A stretch of DNA of 64,000 nt from Variovorax atrisoli 110B (GCF_000382045.1 NZ_KB907451.1:310001-374000); one strand, 5' to 3'. Positions 17,685-26,660 are shown, numbered from the stretch's first letter. A program made the numbers and translations. Notes: a model not told the origin generated them from the letters alone.

Positions 17685-18788
17685 ATGGACGCGGACGTCA
17701 TCGTCATCGGCGCCGGCATCGTCGGCGCCGCGTGCGCGCATGCGCTCGCGAATGCGGGCGCGAAGGTGCTGGTGCTCGACGCCGGCATCGGCGGCGCCAC
17801 CGGCGCCGGCATGGGCCACCTCGTGGTGATGGACGACAACCCGGCCGAGCTGGCGCTGAGCCGCCATTCGATCGCGCAGTGGCGCGAGCTCGCGCCGCGC
17901 ATGGGCGAGGACTGCGCCTACAGCGCCTGCGGCACGCTGTGGATCGCCGCGAACGACGAGGAGATGGCCGAGGCCGGGCGCAAGCTGCAGCGGCTGCGCG
18001 CCGACGGCATCGACAGCCGCCTGCTCGACGCACGGCAGCTCTCGGCCGCCGAACCTGCATTGCGCAAGGGCCTCGCGGGCGCGCTCGAAGTGCCTGGCGA
18101 CGGCATCCTCTACGCACCCAACGCGGCGCGCTGGCTGCTCGCCCAGCATGGGGCATCGATCCGCGTCGAGCAGGCGAAGGTCGATGCCATAGAGGAAAAC
18201 GGCACGCTGCGCCTGGCCGACGGCGGCCGCCGCGCCGCGCCGCGCGTCGTGCTCGCCAACGGAATCCAGGCCACCGCGCTGTGCCCCGAGCTGCCGATAC
18301 GTCCGAAGAAGGGCCACCTGCTCATCACCGACCGCTATCCGGGCACGGTGCACCACCAGCTCGTCGAACTCGGCTACATGACCAGCGCCCACCACAGCGA
18401 GGGCGACTCGGTCGCCTTCAACGTGCAGCCGCGTCCCACGGGGCAGCTGCTGATCGGCTCCTCGCGCCAGTTCGACACCACCGACGCGGCCGTGGAAGCG
18501 CCGATGCTCGCGCGCATGCTCCGGCGCGCGCTCGACTACCTGCCGGGGCTCGCGAACCTCAACGCCCTGCGCTCGTGGACCGGCATGCGCGCGGCCTCGC
18601 CCGACGGGCTTCCGCTTCTGGGCAGGCATCCGTGGCGCGAGAGGCTCTGGCTCGCCGTCGGGCACGAGGGCCTCGGCGTGACCACGGCACCTGGCAGCGC
18701 GCACCTGCTCGCCGCGCTGATGACCGGGGCGACACCCGGTTTCGACGCCGCGCCCTACGCACCTCGCGGCCTGCGGGAGGCCGCATGA
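17685..18788 (+). CDS. lhpB: FAD-dependent D-hydroxyproline dehydrogenase, DAO-type subunit
   Basis: A 367-residue glycine/D-amino acid oxidase-fold protein, from ATG 17685. The dinucleotide-binding GAGIVGAACAHALA lies at residues 8-21, and the C-terminal half has RSWTGMRAASPDGLPLLG and VGHEGLGVTTAPGS, typical of the DAO family. With the next two genes it should form the heterotrimeric dehydrogenase that oxidises cis-4-hydroxy-D-proline to 1-pyrroline-4-hydroxy-2-carboxylate. No clear ribosome site precedes it; the 29 bases after the epimerase stop contain a short 9-base tandem repeat. Its stop overlaps the next start (ATGA). Confidence 0.85.
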   Translation: MDADVIVIGAGIVGAACAHALANAGAKVLVLDAGIGGATGAGMGHLVVMDDNPAELALSRHSIAQWRELAPRMGEDCAYSACGTLWIAANDEEMAEAGRKLQRLRADGIDSRLLDARQLSAAEPALRKGLAGALEVPGDGILYAPNAARWLLAQHGASIRVEQAKVDAIEENGTLRLADGGRRAAPRVVLANGIQATALCPELPIRPKKGHLLITDRYPGTVHHQLVELGYMTSAHHSEGDSVAFNVQPRPTGQLLIGSSRQFDTTDAAVEAPMLARMLRRALDYLPGLANLNALRSWTGMRAASPDGLPLLGRHPWRERLWLAVGHEGLGVTTAPGSAHLLAALMTGATPGFDAAPYAPRGLREAA

Positions 18789-19033
18789 GCGCCCACACCC
18801 TGCTGAACATCGACGGCCGCCTGGTCCGCGTGAAGGCCGGCAGCTCGGTCGCCGCCGCGCTGCGCGTGGCCGGCGGCGCGGGCGTGGCGCGCACCTCCGT
18901 CGGCGGCCAGCCGCGCGCGCCCTTCTGCGGCATGGGCGTGTGCCAGGAATGCCGCGTGCTCGTCGACGGCCGGCGCAGGCTCGCCTGCCAGACGATATGC
19001 GTCGAGGGCATGCGCGTGGAGACCGCGGAATGA
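18785..19033 (+). CDS. lhpF: Small [2Fe-2S] subunit of D-hydroxyproline dehydrogenase
   Basis: An 82-residue ferredoxin-like protein. C48-x4-C53-x2-C56 and C68 form the plant-type [2Fe-2S] ligand set in PFCGMGVCQEC...LAC. Such small subunits carry electrons between the two flavoproteins in D-hydroxyproline dehydrogenase and related D-octopine/nopaline oxidase-type complexes. It overlaps both neighbouring genes by ATGA junctions, which implies 1:1 coupled synthesis. Confidence 0.85.
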   Translation: MSAHTLLNIDGRLVRVKAGSSVAAALRVAGGAGVARTSVGGQPRAPFCGMGVCQECRVLVDGRRRLACQTICVEGMRVETAE

Positions 19034-20334
19034 GCGGCGTCGTGCCCGAGCATTGCGACGTGCTGGTCGTCGGCGCCGGCCCGGCCGGCATGGCGGCGGC
19101 AGTGGCGGCTGCGCGCAGCGGCGCATCGATCGCCGTGATCGACGACAACCCCGCGCCCGGCGGACAGATCTGGCGCGACGGCCCCGGCGCGAAGCTGCCG
19201 CCGGCCGCGCGCAAGTGGCGCGAGGCGCTCGAACGCCATGCCAACATCCGTGTGCGCAGCGGCACGCGTGTCGTCGCTGCGCCCTCGCCCGGCGAACTGC
19301 TGCTCGAAGACGCCGATGGTGCCGTGCGCATGCGGTGGGGCAGGCTCATCCTGTGCACCGGCGCGCGCGAACTGCAGCTGCCCTTCCCGGGCTGGACGCT
19401 GCCCGGTGTGACCGGCGCGGGCGGGCTGCAGGCGCTCGTCAAGGCCGGCCTGCCGGTCGAGGGCGAGCGCATCGTCGTCGCGGGCAGCGGACCGCTGCTG
19501 CTTGCCGCCGCGGCCACTGCGCGTTCGGCGGGCGCCAAGGTGCTGCGCATCGCCGAGCAGGCTTCGTTCGCCGCGGTCGCGCGCTTCGGCGCCAGCCTCG
19601 CGCGCTGGCCCGGCAAGGCGGCGCAGGCCGTCGCGCTGGCCGACCCCTGCTATCGCACCTCGTCGCACGTCGTCTCGGCGGGTGGCGCCGTGCAGGTCGA
19701 GTCGGTGCGCCTGCGCCAGGGCAACGGCCAGGAAGTGGAGATCGCCTGCGACCGCATCGCCTGCGGCTTCGGCCTGGTGCCCAACACTCAGCTCGGCCGC
19801 ATGCTCGGCTGCGCGCTGGCTTCGGACGGCTTCGGCGTGCGGGGCCTGCAGGTCGATGCGCGGCAGGCCACCAGCGTGCCGGGCATCTACGCGGCGGGCG
19901 AGTGCACCGGTTTCGGCGGCAGCGAGCGCGCGCTGGCGCAGGGCAGCATCGCCGGCCATGCAGCGGTGGGCGACGAGCGCGCGGCCGCCGCGCACGAGGG
20001 CGAGCGCGCGCGCTGGGATGCCTTCGCGGCGCAGCTGCACCGCGGCTTCGCGCTGCATGCCGCCATCCGGGCGCTGCCACGGCCCGACACCCTCGTGTGC
20101 CGATGCGAGGACGTGCCCTTCTCCGCGCTGCAGGACTGCAGCGGCTGGACCGACGCCAAGCTGCACCGCCGCTGCGGCATGGGCGCCTGCCAGGGGCGCG
20201 TGTGCGGCGATGCCGCGCAGTTCCTCTTCGGATGGACGCCGCCCGCGCCGCGCCCGCCGCTGTCGCCGGTGCGCATCGCGACGCTCGCGGGACTCGCCGA
20301 GATCGAGTCCACGGGCGCGGACGCCCGACAATGA
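19030..20334 (+). CDS. lhpE: FAD/NAD(P)-oxidoreductase subunit of D-hydroxyproline dehydrogenase with BFD-like domain
   Basis: A 434-residue pyridine-nucleotide-disulfide-type flavoprotein. The FAD-binding GAGPAGMAAAVAAARSG lies at residues 15-31, and a second Rossmann motif (VAGSGPLLLAAA) near 150. IYAAGECTGFGG is the typical FAD-domain end. The C-terminal extension has C357-x-C359 and C382-x4-C387, matching a BFD-like [2Fe-2S] domain. This architecture is that of the alpha subunit in heterotrimeric D-hydroxyproline/octopine-type dehydrogenases. Gene order epimerase-DAO subunit-2Fe2S-this gene matches the lhpABFE arrangement known in Pseudomonas. Confidence 0.85.
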   Translation: MSGVVPEHCDVLVVGAGPAGMAAAVAAARSGASIAVIDDNPAPGGQIWRDGPGAKLPPAARKWREALERHANIRVRSGTRVVAAPSPGELLLEDADGAVRMRWGRLILCTGARELQLPFPGWTLPGVTGAGGLQALVKAGLPVEGERIVVAGSGPLLLAAAATARSAGAKVLRIAEQASFAAVARFGASLARWPGKAAQAVALADPCYRTSSHVVSAGGAVQVESVRLRQGNGQEVEIACDRIACGFGLVPNTQLGRMLGCALASDGFGVRGLQVDARQATSVPGIYAAGECTGFGGSERALAQGSIAGHAAVGDERAAAAHEGERARWDAFAAQLHRGFALHAAIRALPRPDTLVCRCEDVPFSALQDCSGWTDAKLHRRCGMGACQGRVCGDAAQFLFGWTPPAPRPPLSPVRIATLAGLAEIESTGADARQ

Positions 20335-21071
20335 CGGCGCCGCCGCATCCGCAGAACGAGACCATGGCCTCCCCGAAGACAGCACCGAAGAAGAAAGAAG
20401 CAGAGACAGCCCCCGTGGCCGCCGCCCGCGCGCGGCCCAAGCGCCGTGCCGCCGACGAGGCCTACGACGCCATCGAGACGCTGCTGTCCACCATGCAGCT
20501 GCAGCCCGGCAGCCAGATCGTCGAGGCCGAACTCGCCGAGCGCACGGGGCTGGGCCGCACACCGGTGCGCGAGGCGCTGATGCGAATGGTGTCCATCGGG
20601 CTGATCGTGCAGCAGCCGCGCCGCGGGCTGCTGGTGTCGACCATCGACCTGGCCGACCACCTCGACGTGATCCAGACGCGGCGCGTGCTCGAGGTGCTGA
20701 TCGCCGCCTGCTCGGCGCGCCGCGCCACCGCGCAGCAGCGCCAGGAGATCGTGCGCTGCGCCGAGATGATGGTCGAGGCCGCGAGCCGCGGCGACCTCAA
20801 CGACTACATGCAGGCCGACCGCGCGCTGGACCTCGTCAACCACCGGGCGAGCCACAACGACTCGGCGGTGCGCGCGGTGATCCCGCCCATCGTCCAGTGC
20901 CGGCGCTTCTGGTACGCCTACCAGCACGAGGGCGAGATCGTCGAGGGCGCGAACGCCCACCTGCAGCTGGCGCGGGGCATCGCGACCGGCGACGAGGCGG
21001 CCGCCACCGCGGGCGCCAACCGGCTGATGGACTATCTCGAAGTCTTCGCGCGCAAGATCATCGACAACTAG
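20331..21071 (+). CDS. GntR/FCD-family transcriptional regulator of the hydroxyproline cluster
   Basis: A 246-residue regulator from ATG 20331, which overlaps the stop of lhpE (ATGA); ATG 20364 is an alternative start. After a Lys/Ala-rich N-terminus, the winged HTH is at about residues 42-105 (DAIETLLSTMQLQPGSQIVE, ERTGLGRTPVREALMRM). The FCD effector domain occupies the rest. FadR-type GntR proteins respond to small acids or amino acids. Being the last gene of the operon, it probably autoregulates the cluster via the inverted repeat at 14509-14523. Confidence 0.87.
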   Translation: MTAPPHPQNETMASPKTAPKKKEAETAPVAAARARPKRRAADEAYDAIETLLSTMQLQPGSQIVEAELAERTGLGRTPVREALMRMVSIGLIVQQPRRGLLVSTIDLADHLDVIQTRRVLEVLIAACSARRATAQQRQEIVRCAEMMVEAASRGDLNDYMQADRALDLVNHRASHNDSAVRAVIPPIVQCRRFWYAYQHEGEIVEGANAHLQLARGIATGDEAAATAGANRLMDYLEVFARKIIDN

Positions 21072-21152
21072 GCCGAAGGGCTTCGCTTTCCGCACTGGCA
21101 CCCCGGGCAACTCCGCGTGCCTGCGCCCGTCTCGCGGCGCATACTGGCCCGC

Positions 21153-22079
21153 ATGGCCGTCGCACCCCGCGCCCAACCCGAGGACTTCTTCACCGCCGAC
21201 GAGTGGGGCTCGCTCACCGCGCGCTCGTCGTGGAAGGGCCTCTGGCTGGTGCTGCACTGCTGGGGCGTGATCGGCGCGGCGATGCTCGCGGGCATCATGT
21301 GGCCGTGGACCGTTCCGCTGGTCGTGCCGATCGTCGGCGCGCGGCAGCTGGGCCTTTTCATCCTCATGCACGACGCCGCGCACGCGGCGCTGCACCGCAA
21401 CCGAAAGATCAACGACTGGGTGGGCCACTGGCTGTGCTCGTCGACGCTGCGCGACTACCGGCCCTATCACCTTCAGCACCATCGCTTCGTGCAGCAGACC
21501 GAAGACCCGGACCTCGTGCTGTCGGCGCCCTTCCCCATCACGCGCGCCTCGATGTGGCGCAAGGTGGTGCGCGACCTGAGCGGGCAGACCTTCTACAAGC
21601 AGCGCTTCGGGCACATCGCCGAAGGCATCCGCAAGAGGGCGCCCGGCGAATCGGCACTGCAGGTTTTCGGCCGCGAGCTCGCGAAGGACCGGCGATTCCT
21701 CGTTGCCAACGGGCTGGGCTTGCTCGCCTTCGCGCTCGCCGGCTACGGGTGGGCGTGGCTCGCGATGTGGCTGCTGCCGATGGCGACCTGGCTGCCGCTG
21801 GTGAGCCGCGTGCGCAACATCGCCGAGCATGCGCTGGTCGCGCAGAACGAGCCCGATCCGCTGCGGCAGGCGCGCACCACGCATGCCGGCTGGCTGGAAC
21901 GTGCGCTGGTGGCGCCCTACTGGGTCAACTACCACTGCGAGCACCACATGTTCACCAGCCTGCCCTGCTGGGCGCTGCCGAAGGCGCACCGCCTGCTGCA
22001 GCGGCAGGGCGCCATCGCGCGCATGGAAGTGCAGCCGGGCTACCTGAGCCTGCTCGGGCGGGCCACGGCCGCAGCCTAG
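21153..22079 (+). CDS. Membrane fatty acid desaturase-family protein
   Basis: A 308-residue integral membrane di-iron enzyme from ATG 21153; GTG 21117 would add 12 residues. The three histidine boxes are complete: HDAAH starting at residue 73 within HDAAHAALH, HLQHH (106-110) and HCEHH near residue 263. Hydrophobic spans lie at 31-68 and around 190-215. The family inserts double bonds or hydroxyl groups in acyl lipids or similar substrates. It is adjacent to, but probably not part of, the hydroxyproline operon; only seven bases separate its end from the convergent EamA gene. Confidence 0.88.
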   Translation: MAVAPRAQPEDFFTADEWGSLTARSSWKGLWLVLHCWGVIGAAMLAGIMWPWTVPLVVPIVGARQLGLFILMHDAAHAALHRNRKINDWVGHWLCSSTLRDYRPYHLQHHRFVQQTEDPDLVLSAPFPITRASMWRKVVRDLSGQTFYKQRFGHIAEGIRKRAPGESALQVFGRELAKDRRFLVANGLGLLAFALAGYGWAWLAMWLLPMATWLPLVSRVRNIAEHALVAQNEPDPLRQARTTHAGWLERALVAPYWVNYHCEHHMFTSLPCWALPKAHRLLQRQGAIARMEVQPGYLSLLGRATAAA

Positions 22080-22086
22080 CCTTCCC

Positions 22087-22980
22087 TCAGCGCGCGCCCG
22101 CCGGCGCGGTGCGCACCTTCGGTGCCTGCGCGCCGCGCTGCGCATGCTGGCTCAGCCAGATGCTCGCGATCACGACGAGGATGCCCAGCACCTGCCAGGT
22201 CGAAAGCGCCTGGCCGAGCAGCGCCCAGCCGAGGATCACCGCTGTCACCGGGCTCAGGAAGGCCAGCGGCGCGACGGTCGATGGCTCCAGGCGGGCCACG
22301 CCGCGGAACCACACGATGTAGGTCAGCGCGGCGCCCACCAGGCCCAGCCAGCCGAAGCCGATCCAGTTGTGCAGCGTGAGCGCAGGCAGCGGCGGCTCCA
22401 GCAGCAGCGCCACGGGCAGCAGCAGCAGGCCGCCCGCGGTGAGCTGCCAGGCGGTGAAGGTCAGCGCCGACACCGGCGGCTGCCAGCGCCGGCTCAGCAC
22501 CGTGCCGAAGGCCATCGACACCGCGGCGGCGATGGCGGCCGCGATGCCCAGCGCATCGAGCGCCGCGTTCGGCGTCAGCACCAGCAGCGCCACCCCGCCG
22601 ATGCCGACCACCGCCGCCACCACCGACAGCGCGCGCACCGGCGAGCCCAGGAAGACGCTGGCCAGGAACACCACGAAGAGCGGCTGCACCGAGGTGATGG
22701 TGGCCGCCACGCCGCCCGGCAGCCGGTAGGCCGCGAGGAACAGCATCGCCCACAGCACCGAGAAGTTCAGCGCGCCGAGCAGCAGGATGCGGCCCCACCA
22801 CGCGCGCTCGGGCAGCTGACGCACGATCGCCAGCAGCAGCAGGCCGGCGGGCAACGCACGCAGCAGCGCCACCGTCAGCGGGTAGTTCGCAGGCAGCAGC
22901 TCGGTCGTGACGATGTAGGTGCTGCCCCAGACGGCGGGCGCCGTGGCGGTCAGGAGGATGTCGGTGGTGCGGCTGGTCAT
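22087..22980 (-). CDS. EamA/DMT-family transporter
   Basis: A 297-residue, ten-span inner-membrane protein made of two EamA repeats; the second begins near residue 150. AVWGSTYIVTTELLP at the start and TYIVWFRGVARLEPS...LSPVTAVILGWALLGQAL in the second repeat are diagnostic. DMT-family proteins export amino acids, nucleosides or metabolites. It is divergent from a LysR gene that is likely to control it. The substrate is unknown. Confidence 0.9.
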   Translation of the reverse strand: MTSRTTDILLTATAPAVWGSTYIVTTELLPANYPLTVALLRALPAGLLLLAIVRQLPERAWWGRILLLGALNFSVLWAMLFLAAYRLPGGVAATITSVQPLFVVFLASVFLGSPVRALSVVAAVVGIGGVALLVLTPNAALDALGIAAAIAAAVSMAFGTVLSRRWQPPVSALTFTAWQLTAGGLLLLPVALLLEPPLPALTLHNWIGFGWLGLVGAALTYIVWFRGVARLEPSTVAPLAFLSPVTAVILGWALLGQALSTWQVLGILVVIASIWLSQHAQRGAQAPKVRTAPAGAR

Positions 22981-22997
22981 GCCTTGAATCTAGTGAG

Positions 22998-23027
22998 TTG
23001 ACCGGTGGTTGTGAATGTTCGAATAAT
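22998..23027 (+). promoter_or_regulatory. Predicted promoter of the LysR gene
   Basis: TTGACC (22998-23003) and AATAAT (23022-23027) are separated by 18 bases and placed 35 bases before the LysR start at 23062. The 81-base spacer to the divergent EamA gene is AT-rich compared with its surroundings. Confidence 0.45.
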
Positions 23028-23061
23028 GAATTGATTCTTTACCGTCAGTTGTCAATCAGGC

Positions 23062-23949
23062 ATGGACCATCTCACCGCCCTCAGAGTCTTCCGCACCGCC
23101 GCCGCCACGGGCAGCTTCGCCGGCGCCGCGCGGCAGATGGGGCTCTCGCCCGCGGCGGTGAGCAAGAACATCGCCGAGCTGGAAGCGCACCTGAAGGTGC
23201 GGCTCATCAACCGCACCACGCGGCAGATGAGCCTGACGGAGGCCGGCGCGGCGTACCACGAGCGGCTCTCGCGCATCCTCGACGAGCTCGCCGAGGCCGA
23301 TGCCGCGCTCGCGCCCATGGGCAGCAGCCCCGGCGGCGTGCTGCGCGTGAGTGCGCCCCTGACCCTGGCGCTCACGCTGCTGTCGCCGGCCATCCCGGAG
23401 TTCATGGGCCGGCATCCGAACCTGCGGCTGGAGCTGAACCTGCAGGACGCCCGCGTCGACATCATCGGCGAGGGCTACGACCTCGCCATCCGCGGCAGCG
23501 ACCGGCTCGAGGATTCGAGCCTCGTCGCGCGCGAGCTCATGACCATGGACCACGTGCTGTGCGCCGCCCCCGCCTACCTCGACGCCGCCGGCCGGCCGGC
23601 GCAGCCCGCCGACCTGAAGAGCCACGAGTGCGTGCAGTTCACGCTCTCGGGCCATGCCAACAAATGGACCTTCACGCGCGCCGGCCGCAGCGTGGCGGTG
23701 CCGATCGACGGACGCTACAAGGTCGGCTCCAGCATCGCCGTGCGCGACGCGCTGCTCGCGGGCTTCGGGCTGAGTCTGATCCCACGCATCTATGTGGAGA
23801 AAGAGCTGGCCTCCGGCCGGCTGGAGGCGGTGCTGCAGGAATGGGAGGCCGACCGCACGCCGGTGTACGCGGTGTACCCCTCGCGTCACCTCGCGGCCAA
23901 GACGCGCGCCTTTGTCGACTTCCTGGTGGAGCGGTTCTCCGGCCGCTGA
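23062..23949 (+). CDS. LysR-family transcriptional regulator
   Basis: A 295-residue LTTR. The HTH occupies residues 1-60 (TALRVFRTAAATGSFAGAARQMGLSPAAVSKNIAELEAHLKVRLINRTTR), and the effector domain has LRVSAPLTLALTLLSPAIPEF and GEGYDLAIRGS, typical of the large DsdC/PecT-like subgroup that often controls transporters or oxidoreductases. It is divergent from the EamA gene. Its last 64 bases overlap the convergent acyltransferase gene. Confidence 0.9.
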   Translation: MDHLTALRVFRTAAATGSFAGAARQMGLSPAAVSKNIAELEAHLKVRLINRTTRQMSLTEAGAAYHERLSRILDELAEADAALAPMGSSPGGVLRVSAPLTLALTLLSPAIPEFMGRHPNLRLELNLQDARVDIIGEGYDLAIRGSDRLEDSSLVARELMTMDHVLCAAPAYLDAAGRPAQPADLKSHECVQFTLSGHANKWTFTRAGRSVAVPIDGRYKVGSSIAVRDALLAGFGLSLIPRIYVEKELASGRLEAVLQEWEADRTPVYAVYPSRHLAAKTRAFVDFLVERFSGR

Positions 23950-25124
23950 CCGTTCAGCAGCCTGCCGACGGGCGTGCGGCGCACCAGCAGCTGGTAGCTC
24001 GCGAGCGCGGCCAGCGAGGTGGCCGCGATGTTCAGCCCCATCTTCGCGACCGCGCCCAGCGGCACGTCGAACAACAGGATGCCGAAGCCCACGGTGCCCA
24101 GCATGTGCACCAGGTACACCCAGTACGAGCTTTGCGACAGGTAGTCGAGCACCGCGTTGCGGCGCGGCAGGTAGCGCAGGAAGCCGCCGATCAGCGCCAT
24201 GCTCCAGAGCCACGCGGTCGCGCCGTAGGCGTAGGCGATCCAGAACTCGGGATGCGGCACACGATGCAGGCTGCCGCCGCGCGCGGCACCCAGCAGCAGC
24301 ACCGTCGCGACCAGGAAGGCGAAGCCGGCCGCCGCATGGCCCTTGCAGCGTGCCGAGAAGACCGCGAGCAGCTGCTCCTGCCGGCCATGAACGTACCAGC
24401 CGGCCGCGAAGAAGAGGCCGCTGCGCATCCACTCGGCCGCAGGCGGCAGGAAGGAGCCGGTTTCCTGGAGCAGGCCCGACGGATAGGCCATGCCCACGAG
24501 GGCCAGCGGCAGCGCCAGCACCGCGAAGCCCCAGCGCCGCGACAGCAGTTGCGTGAAGCCCCGTGCCAGTGCCTCGCGCAGCCGTGCCGGCACGAAGCGC
24601 CGGACCCGCATGCCGGCCCAGGCCAGCACGCTGAGCCAGAACAGCTGGTACAGGAACCACAGGTGCATGGTGTTGAAGGGCGAGCCGCCGGCCTGCCGCC
24701 GGGGTGCCAGCGCGACGTCGATGCCCGGCACGCCGCGCACCGTCAGGTGGATGTAGACCATCGCCAGCACCGTGGTCGCCGCGAACAGCGGCGGCCAGAA
24801 GATCGCGAAGGGCAGCGCGAGCCTCAGGCAGCGGTTCTTCAGCATGCCGTTCGCGCCGCGCCGCTCGGCCAGCAGCGCCACGAAGAAGCCGGCCAGCACG
24901 AAGAACACCGGCATGCGGAAGCTGTGGATGAACAGCAGCAGCAGGTCGGCCACCGGCGACGTCTTCGGGTCGCGCCAGGGCAGCGGCGAGTCGACGGTGA
25001 GGTGGTTGATCGCCACGTGCAGCACGATGCCGAGCCACATCATGAGGGCGCGGAGGTTGTCGAGCGCGTGGAGCCGCTCGAGCGGCTGCGGATGTGGCGG
25101 CAGTGGAGTGTGTGCGTTGTTCAT
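23886..25124 (-). CDS. Acyltransferase-3 family membrane protein
   Basis: A multi-span (about ten helices) acyltransferase of the OpgC/MdoC-like type, 412 residues from ATG 25124; GTG 25145 would add seven. Signature parts are RLHALDNLRALMMWLGIVLHV at the start, FRMPVFFVLAGFF, and KNRCLRLALPFAIF. Such proteins transfer acyl groups to sugars, glucans or lipids at the inner membrane. It follows a MerR gene by a few tens of bases on the same strand. The C-terminal ~21 codons overlap the convergent LysR gene on the other strand. Confidence 0.82.
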   Translation of the reverse strand: MNNAHTPLPPHPQPLERLHALDNLRALMMWLGIVLHVAINHLTVDSPLPWRDPKTSPVADLLLLFIHSFRMPVFFVLAGFFVALLAERRGANGMLKNRCLRLALPFAIFWPPLFAATTVLAMVYIHLTVRGVPGIDVALAPRRQAGGSPFNTMHLWFLYQLFWLSVLAWAGMRVRRFVPARLREALARGFTQLLSRRWGFAVLALPLALVGMAYPSGLLQETGSFLPPAAEWMRSGLFFAAGWYVHGRQEQLLAVFSARCKGHAAAGFAFLVATVLLLGAARGGSLHRVPHPEFWIAYAYGATAWLWSMALIGGFLRYLPRRNAVLDYLSQSSYWVYLVHMLGTVGFGILLFDVPLGAVAKMGLNIAATSLAALASYQLLVRRTPVGRLLNGQRPENRSTRKSTKARVLAAR

Positions 25125-25157
25125 GAGGCCACTGTCGGGCCTCACGCAACGTCAGGG

Positions 25158-26174
25158 TCAAGCGCTGCGCGGGGCCGTCGCAGGGTTCATCGCACGCAGC
25201 AGGTAGTCACGCACCGCAGGCGTGGTGACGGCGGTGGCCTGCAGCACCGGCTCGGCGGCCATCGCCTGCATCAGCCGGGCGCCGATGCCGGGGTCGTGGT
25301 CGGTGAAGGCGTCGAACAGGCGCACCCATTCGCGCGCGATGGCCTGCACGGCTTCGTCTTCGGGCGGAACGCCGCGCGCCTGCAGGGCAGCGAGTTCGGC
25401 CGCGAGCCTGCGCCATTCGTCCTCGGGCGGCGGGCCCAGCCGCGCGAAGTCGTCGGTGCGCATGTGGCGCAAGAGCGCGGCCATGCGGATGCTGATGGCC
25501 TCGCCGATGTAGTCGACCAGCTCGGCGGACGGCCCGTCGTCGCGGCGCGCCACGGGTTCGCGGCGGTACATCTCGCCCCAGCGCGTGACGAGGTCGTAGT
25601 TGCCGTCCATCCACTGGCCCATCAGCGTCATCCAGCGCGCGGCCAGCGGCTGCACCTCCAGCGAATCGGCCGGCACGCCCCGCGCCATGAGCGCGGCCAC
25701 CTCGGCCACCAGCGGCGGCCAGCGGTCGGCCACCTGCTTCCAGTTGGCCATGAGCGACCTGATCTCGGCGGGGCTGAAGTAGCGGCCGTAGGTGGTCATC
25801 TGCTCGAGCGTGGCGAGCCAGTCCTTCATGTCGGGCTGGGCGCCTTCGGCCAGGCGCTGCTCGAGCAGGCCGAGCCGCTCGCGCAGCGCGGTGGCCTGCG
25901 CGATCTGCTGGTCGAGCGATTCGATCTGCCGCGCGATGATCGCGGGCATCGCGCCGCCTTCCGCGTCGAGCACCGCGCCGATCTCGGCCAGCGGCAGGCC
26001 CAGCAGCCGCAGCGCCTGGATGGCGTGCAGGCGGGCGATGTCAGCCGCGTCGTAGAGGCGGTAGCCGGCCTCGGAGCGCGCCGAGGGCGCCAGCAGGCCG
26101 ATGGCGTCGTAGTGGTGCAGCGTGCGCACCGTGAGGCCGGTGTGCCGGGCGAGTTCTCCGACCTTGAGCAGCAC
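25158..26174 (-). CDS. MerR-family regulator with TipAS-like effector domain
   Basis: A 338-residue protein. The MerR winged HTH is at residues 1-70 (KVGELARHTGLTVRTLHHYDAIGLLAPSAR...YRLYDAADIARLHAI), followed by a dimerisation coiled coil and a duplicated-looking helical region (NWKQVADRWPPLVAEVAALMARGVPADS; DEWRRLAAELAALQARGVPPED) resembling TipAS drug-recognition modules. TipA-type activators respond to cationic or thiopeptide-like compounds. It lies just upstream of the acyltransferase gene on the same strand and may control it. Confidence 0.87.
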   Translation of the reverse strand: MLLKVGELARHTGLTVRTLHHYDAIGLLAPSARSEAGYRLYDAADIARLHAIQALRLLGLPLAEIGAVLDAEGGAMPAIIARQIESLDQQIAQATALRERLGLLEQRLAEGAQPDMKDWLATLEQMTTYGRYFSPAEIRSLMANWKQVADRWPPLVAEVAALMARGVPADSLEVQPLAARWMTLMGQWMDGNYDLVTRWGEMYRREPVARRDDGPSAELVDYIGEAISIRMAALLRHMRTDDFARLGPPPEDEWRRLAAELAALQARGVPPEDEAVQAIAREWVRLFDAFTDHDPGIGARLMQAMAAEPVLQATAVTTPAVRDYLLRAMNPATAPRSA

Positions 26175-26196
26175 GGGTTGTCGCTCCTGCGGGGAC

Positions 26197-26532
26197 TCAG
26201 CCGGCTTCGGAACCGGGCTCGGGCTCGGGCAGTTCCGGATCCTCCCAGCCGAGCAGTTCGGCCAGCCGCCGCACCACCCACGTGGCCTCGGCCGGCGACA
26301 CGCCCGATTCGGGCGCGGCCAGTCCGGCGTGGATGCGGCGCAGGATCTCGCTTTCGACCGGCACCTCGGTGTGGTGCTGGATCTGCGCGTGGCCCACGAG
26401 ATGGCTGGCGAGGTCCTCGCAGATCTCGTAGCGCTCGCGCACCACGCCGATGGGCTCGCTCAGGCGCTGGCGCGCGTCGGTGTAGACGGCGAAGAACGAG
26501 GGCGGGATGAGGATCTGGTTGTCTTCGGACAT
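26197..26532 (-). CDS. Conserved hypothetical protein (111 aa)
   Basis: An acidic, soluble-looking 111-residue protein with no signal or membrane segment. It starts MSEDNQILIPPSFFAVYTDARQRLSEP, has a mid-helical ERYEICEDLASHLVGHAQ, and ends in an acidic Pro/Glu tail. I do not recognise a domain with confidence. It is upstream of the MerR gene on the same strand (22 bases), so it may be co-transcribed with it. Codon use looks native. Confidence 0.65.
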   Translation of the reverse strand: MSEDNQILIPPSFFAVYTDARQRLSEPIGVVRERYEICEDLASHLVGHAQIQHHTEVPVESEILRRIHAGLAAPESGVSPAEATWVVRRLAELLGWEDPELPEPEPGSEAG

Positions 26533-26578
26533 CGCGGGCCTGGGGAAAGTCTGGTGGCAGCGGCGGCCCCAATGACAA

Positions 26579-26604
26579 AACGCGCCCTGGGGCGCGTTCG
26601 TCGT
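26579..26604 (-). terminator. Rho-independent terminator of the small basic protein gene
   Basis: Read on the minus strand, AACGCGCC and GGCGCGTT form an 8-bp stem with a 4-base loop (26579-26598), followed by TTTTGTC just to the left (about 26573-26579). It follows the stop of the 56-residue gene at 26661, and supports that gene as an independently transcribed unit. Confidence 0.7.
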
Positions 26605-26660
26605 GGCTCCTTCGGTGCTCTTTCAGGAAGCGTGGGGAGCCGGCGGGGGCAGAAGCCGGA

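Noticed and set aside
19502..22321. 939-codon plus frame across lhpE, GntR and desaturase
   Set aside because: Out of phase with all three real genes and without protein-like features.
23886..23949. Possible sequencing error causing LysR/acyltransferase overlap
   Set aside because: Both ends have ordinary family lengths and stops; a 64-base convergent overlap is plausible.
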